Assembly: GCA_947497945.1 (NCBI GenBank)
Contig: CANMIP010000010.1
Location: 1-64,000, forward strand
Direction of reading: 5' to 3'
From: an uncultured Tropicimonas sp.
GTDB lineage: Bacteria > Pseudomonadota > Alphaproteobacteria > Rhodobacterales > Rhodobacteraceae
DNA: 64,000 bases
Shown: one piece after another, positions 59,827 to 64,000 of the stretch
Numbering within the stretch: the stretch's first letter is position 1
How the letters are laid out: each line of letters opens with the position of its first letter
Notes under the pieces: model-generated
What the model saw: the letters and a program-made list of their open reading frames with translations, nothing else
What the model was told of the DNA's origin: nothing
Databases searched by the model: none
Program-made: the position numbers and the translations under genes

Positions 59827-61807
59827 ATGTATTTGGGTGTGCATCAGGAGACTGTTGTGATGGCGGTCGTCAATGTTCCCCCGGGATCGTCCGGTTTCGT
59901 ATTTCGGCCTTCGTCTTTCAAGCGCGCACTTCCTGCGCTTGCCGTGACGTTGAGCCTCGCCTGTACTGCAGCACTGGCCGAGGGCGGAGACGCGGCAGAG
60001 ATCGCCTTTTGGATCTCCGTGAAGGACAGCACCGTCGCGGCTGAACTGGAAGCCTATCTGTCGCAATTTCCGGAGGGCGTGTTCGCGGGGCTTGCGAAGA
60101 TCCGGCTTGGAAACCTTCTCGACGCAGAAACATCAGAAACGTCCGCGCTCGACAACCCGGCAATCACCGAATGCGACCGGCTGGCCAGTGATCGCTATAA
60201 CCCGGACAGGCTCGTTGAAGAAACACGCGACATCCGCAGCGGGTTCGATTTGGCGCTGGAGACCTGCATGCGCGAGTTGGACGTGGATCCCGACAATCCC
60301 AGGATCGGGCAACTCATCGGGAATCTCTTCTATCACCAGCAAGACCACGAAGAAGCGATGAAGTGGTATGAGCCGGCCGGAGAGGCCGGATTGCGGCTTG
60401 CCCAATATCGCATGGGGTCTTCCCTGAGCTCTGTTGTCTTCGGACGGGAGGCACGGGACGAGATTCGAGGCTGGTTGCAGAAGTCGGCCGAGCGGGGCTT
60501 GCCAGCGGCGCAGATCTCCCTTGGAGACCATCTGATCCAGTATCAGCAAAGAGATGACCAGCCTCTCAGTGATGTCATGGATGGGTTGGAATAGCTGGGG
60601 AAGGCTGCGGATGGTGGCGAACTATATGCGCATTATGCGCTGGCGAATTACTATCAGTATGACGAGGTATTCAACATCCGGCTGGATCTTGGCCTTGCCC
60701 GCGAGTGGTACCGCAAGGGGCATGAGCTCGGCAGCATCGATTGTAGCCATCGATGTGCTCAAATGCTGGTTGGTGGCACCGGCGGACCAAGTGATCCTGC
60801 GGAAGCTCTCGAAATCCTCCAGCCGCTGGTCGATCAGGGATATGGAATCGCCACGGCCCTGCTGGGCCAGATGTACGAGTTTGGGATCGGGGTCGAAATG
60901 GACGCGGCCCGAGCGGTCAAGCTTTACCAATCCACCGATACTGGCGAAGCACAGTACCGACTGGCAGGGATGTATGCCGACGGTCGTGGCGTCGTCCAGA
61001 ATCCCGAGCGGGCGGCAGAAACCTATCTCAATCTGATTGAGGGCATCTTTCCACCTCAAGAGGCGATGCCGAATTCCACGAGACCGGGCGCGGGGTGCCG
61101 CCGGTTCGGAAGAGGCGCATCAACTGCGAAGCGACGCAGAGTTCAACGAAGAAATGGTATTTCTCATCCCCAAGGATGTGATCTGAAAGGCCTCGGCGGC
61201 CAGGGCGGCGACCGCGCCGACACCCGGACAGCCATCCGAAGATGTCGAAGGCGCCCTGCCAGCTGGTTGGAAGCTGTTTGCCCATGAAGGCTTTAGCCTG
61301 CAATTGCCGGACAGTTTCATCCTGGTGGATGAGGAACCGGACAAGCGGATGATATCGCACGCGGATTCCAGAGACTCCTGGCGGAAGGGCATTGTTGCAA
61401 TCATCGGGTTGGCTGACGAGGAGGAACGCAACGAGCTGCGCGACGAGCCGTGGATGTCGGTCGGGTCCGAAAAGGGGATCAATCTGGGAGGCGCGGTTCT
61501 GGACCGGTGGGAAATGTCGGGGACGACGCCCGAGCAAGATCCCGTCGCCGTCCAGTTCATCGTCTGCGCAGCGCACGGGCCGAACGAGAGCGCCCCGCAG
61601 ATGACCGTTGCCCTGGGGACGATCGATCGGACCGATCCTGAGGCGCTCGGGATCCTCAGGGCGATGGATGCCTCGCTCACTTTCAACGGACTGCCGGTGT
61701 CGCCCGCCAGAAGCGCCGAAGTCGAGGGCGCTCCCGCAACCGGGGAAGCTTCGGAGACGACGAGCGGGGCGAGGATGTTCGGTGTGGATCTCGATGTGAT
61801 CGAATAG
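59827..61807 (+). pseudogene. Secreted Sel1/TPR-repeat protein, broken three times
   Basis: The first part (255 residues) has a signal peptide (ACTAALAEGG) and Sel1-like repeats (NLFYHQQDHEEAMKWYEPAGEAGLRLAQYRMG, in parts). A TAG at 60592-60594 stops it. The same frame continues with further Sel1 repeats (LGKAADGGELYAHYALANYY, GIATALLGQMYEFGIGV, AQYRLAGMYADGRGV) to about 61050. Then the frame shifts, and a TGA at 61184-61186 interrupts the new frame. It goes on with a C-terminal domain (LFAHEGFSLQLPDSFILVDE to FGVDLDVIE) ending in TAG 61805-61807. One gene of about 660 codons is the simplest reading; the last part could instead be a separate gene. Confidence 0.7.
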
Positions 61808-61869
61808 CCGGCGCGATGGACCAAGGCGCGAGAGCAAGGCGGACATTCCGGCGGAGGGGGGGGCTGGTA

Positions 61870-64000
61870 ATGGCGAAGGGCAAAGGCGGCAAACGAAATG
61901 ACATCCCGCCCGGCGGCGGCTTCCGAACATGGATGCGCCGGGCCACGCGGATTTCCGCAACCGGCTGTCTCGCCGTGGCATTGCTGGCGACGATTTTCGA
62001 TCCGGCTGGGCTTCGGGCGCAAACCGCGCCGGTTTGGTCCTCCAACACCCGGGAGTTGCTGACACATCCGGAGATCGCCAGCGCACCGGACTATGATGTC
62101 GCGCGAAACGCCGCCGCAGAAGAGGAGGTCAAACTCGCCTTCAGGGTTCTGATGCAGGGCGTCGCGGAGGAGGTCGCCAACGAGTTCACCCGGGACGAGG
62201 TGAGCTTTGACCCGCCCGCCCTGCTTCCGGAGGCGTTGGTCGGGTTCCTCCCCACTTTCGTGGAAGAGATCTGGTTCGCCTGGACGTTTGGACAGAGCTT
62301 CTCGTCGAGGGAAACAGCTTATGACACGCGCAACCTGAAGATCCGGTCCTATCCCTCCTTCAAGTTCTACGCCAGCATCAGCCACCATCCCGGCAATTCG
62401 CTGATCGAATGGGTGCAGAAGGCCGCCATGGCGCAGGAAAACGCGCCGCCTCCGGAAGCGGACGACGAAAACGTCCTGCAATTGCAGGAAACGCCGGTGA
62501 CGATCGGTGAACATGAGGGAACGATCGAGATCAGCCTGGAGGCGGAAAGCCGGTTCTTGGAGATTCACTGGGCGCGGGACACCGGCGAACACAGTGTCAC
62601 GCTGAAAGTGCTTGCGCCGACCCCGGCGGGCAAGGTCGACTATGCGACCGCCATTGCGCAGCGCCTGGAAGACATCCTCGAAGCGCAGGGGTTCTACGCG
62701 TTTCCGGTTGGTGACATTGCCGAGACCAATGCGATCGAGTTCCTGGATGCCAATGTGATCTACTCGCGCGATGGCGAAACGCTGGTTGCCGACAGGCGCC
62801 CGAGCGAGCTGATCCGGGCGGCGGAGACCCGCGTGGGGACAACCGCGGATGGTATCAGCCAGCTGATCCTGCGCACCGAGCTTGACCCCGGGCAGACCGC
62901 CGCGTTCAGCCTGCGATCCCCGGATGATGGAAAGGTCGAACCGCTGCTCGACGGTCGGACGATCGAGTTGGCCGACAGTTTCTATTCCTTCGCCCTCTAC
63001 ACACCACCGGACAGGTTTGATCCGGACGGGGGCAAGCAAACCGCCCCGGACGAGACCTCGGCGCAGCCGGAGAAACGGCTGGGAGAGATCCTTGAAGTGC
63101 GGGATGTGCCGATCCTTTTGAGCATCGACGGGCGTGCACCCAAACGGCAGAACCTGACATTGGCCCGCCCCCCGGTTGTCCTGGTGCATGGATTGTTCTC
63201 GGACCCGGTTCACACCTGGATCAACACCCTGGCCGGCGGGCAATCCATGACGAAGGCGCTTGAAACCGCTGGGTTCCTGCCCTTTCTCGTGAATTACCAG
63301 GCGACGAATGGCGCCGAAGGGTCCGGTTCCTGGCTGACCGAGGATCGAGGCAGCAGCTTCGCGGAGAATCGGCGCGTGGTCTGGGACAGCCCTGTCGTCG
63401 ACTACAGGTCGTTCCGCTATGAATACGGCCAGCCCGGCGGCGAAGGCAGCTTCTTTTTCGAACAGCCCAAGCCGGATGGAACGCGGCTCGGCGGCATCCG
63501 CCAGGCGCTGACCCATTTCCGCGAAGAGCTGGACCTCGCAGCGACCCAGGCGATTGTTGTGGGCCATTCGATGGGCGGGCTTCTGGCGCGGGTCTGGGCA
63601 TTCGACGGGTACAACGCGGAATATGAACGTCCCGAGAATTTCTTCGCCGGGGATATCGACCGGCTGCTGACCCTGAATACCCCGCATCACGGCAGCGAAT
63701 TGCCGGAACTCAAAGACGCGCTCGGAAGGGCTGGCATCGAGGGCGAAACCACCTTGCAGAGCGCGCGGCGCCAGCTTGCCAATACCGCCCTCTGGTGGAT
63801 GCTCCATCCTGAACCCGGCGCAGTTCGCGACCTGCGCCAGATCGGGGCAACCGAGATCCCGTCCTTTGCCATCGGGACCACCGCCAGTTCCGCCCAGATC
63901 GGCAACGAACAGACCGACCCTTTCCAGCACTACAACATCCTGTATTCCTTTGCGGGGACGATCTTTTTCAACAACCCGGCGCTGCTGGACAGTTTCGTCG
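61870..64000 (+). CDS. Secreted lipase-like alpha/beta hydrolase (right end truncated by the window)
   Basis: An uninterrupted frame of 710 codons runs from ATG 61870 to the edge. An internal signal peptide (CLAVALLATIFDPAGLRAQ) follows about 30 polar residues. Residues to about 400 form an uncharacterised beta-rich region. From about 435 comes an alpha/beta-hydrolase domain with VVLVHGLFSDPVHTW (oxyanion region) and the nucleophile elbow VVGHSMGGLLARVW, then LNTPHHGSE. It resembles PGAP1/triacylglycerol-lipase-type hydrolases. A run of eight G (61856-61863) forms the ribosome-binding site. Long opposite-strand frames over this region are not genes. Confidence 0.85.
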   Translation, partial: MAKGKGGKRNDIPPGGGFRTWMRRATRISATGCLAVALLATIFDPAGLRAQTAPVWSSNTRELLTHPEIASAPDYDVARNAAAEEEVKLAFRVLMQGVAEEVANEFTRDEVSFDPPALLPEALVGFLPTFVEEIWFAWTFGQSFSSRETAYDTRNLKIRSYPSFKFYASISHHPGNSLIEWVQKAAMAQENAPPPEADDENVLQLQETPVTIGEHEGTIEISLEAESRFLEIHWARDTGEHSVTLKVLAPTPAGKVDYATAIAQRLEDILEAQGFYAFPVGDIAETNAIEFLDANVIYSRDGETLVADRRPSELIRAAETRVGTTADGISQLILRTELDPGQTAAFSLRSPDDGKVEPLLDGRTIELADSFYSFALYTPPDRFDPDGGKQTAPDETSAQPEKRLGEILEVRDVPILLSIDGRAPKRQNLTLARPPVVLVHGLFSDPVHTWINTLAGGQSMTKALETAGFLPFLVNYQATNGAEGSGSWLTEDRGSSFAENRRVVWDSPVVDYRSFRYEYGQPGGEGSFFFEQPKPDGTRLGGIRQALTHFREELDLAATQAIVVGHSMGGLLARVWAFDGYNAEYERPENFFAGDIDRLLTLNTPHHGSELPELKDALGRAGIEGETTLQSARRQLANTALWWMLHPEPGAVRDLRQIGATEIPSFAIGTTASSAQIGNEQTDPFQHYNILYSFAGTIFFNNPALLDSFV

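Noticed and set aside
61120-63930. A 936-residue open frame on the minus strand
   Set aside because: It is antisense to an intact signal-peptide lipase frame with clear motifs. Its residues (rich in Arg, Gly, Pro, His) match no family. Long antisense frames are common in GC-rich DNA.

Overview
The window is GC-rich (codons mostly end in G or C) and looks like a chromosomal segment of an alphaproteobacterium of the Rhodobacteraceae/Roseobacter type. The signs are an sdhC-sdhD-sdhA-sdhB operon, ethylmalonyl-CoA pathway genes (mcl2, mesaconyl-CoA hydratase) with nnrU and a DUF1737 gene, a tolQRAB-pal-cpoB-tilS-ftsH run, fhs-folD one-carbon genes, soxR, a VPLPA-CTERM protein and an RTX metalloprotease. 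I see no tRNA, rRNA or CRISPR array.

Layout. 0-6 kb: end of a probable chemotaxis receptor, an IS110-family transposase remnant, a MATE transporter gene broken by an in-frame TAG, a GAF-PAS-GGDEF-EAL cyclic-di-GMP protein and a Gfo/Idh/MocA oxidoreductase. 6-21.6 kb: central metabolism (sdh operon on the minus strand, mcl2-nnrU-DUF1737-mch, mdh, panC-panB) and redox regulation (soxR divergent from a glyoxalase-fold gene, with a SoxR box between them). 21.9-31.3 kb: tol-pal envelope cluster, tilS and ftsH. An extra gene between tolA and tolB is a free-standing copy of the TolA C-terminal domain. 31.6-36 kb: tam, fhs, a chorismate mutase, folD and a hotdog thioesterase.

36-55.5 kb is a sugar-utilisation region resembling L-fucose degradation. 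It holds a LacI-type regulator, a FucI-like isomerase, an FGGY kinase, a FucA-type aldolase, a FucU-type mutarotase and an AldA-type aldehyde dehydrogenase, plus two complete sugar ABC importers. Palindromes of the form TCGAA(A/C)C-G(G/T)TTCGA lie upstream of each transcription unit, so the set may be one LacI-controlled regulon. The first importer (44.6-48.1 kb) is intact. The second (48.7-53.7 kb) is eroding: frameshifts in the binding protein and in one permease, a missing ATPase stop, and an in-frame TAG in fucU. A DUF3604 gene in the same region is also frameshifted.

55.9-64 kb holds secreted proteins: a heavily damaged serralysin-like metalloprotease, an intact VPLPA-CTERM protein, a broken Sel1-repeat gene, and an intact lipase/alpha-beta-hydrolase gene that runs off the right edge. 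Damage is concentrated in accessory genes, while housekeeping genes are intact. This argues for real gene decay more than for uniformly poor sequence, although several frameshifts sit in homopolymer runs and need read-level checking.
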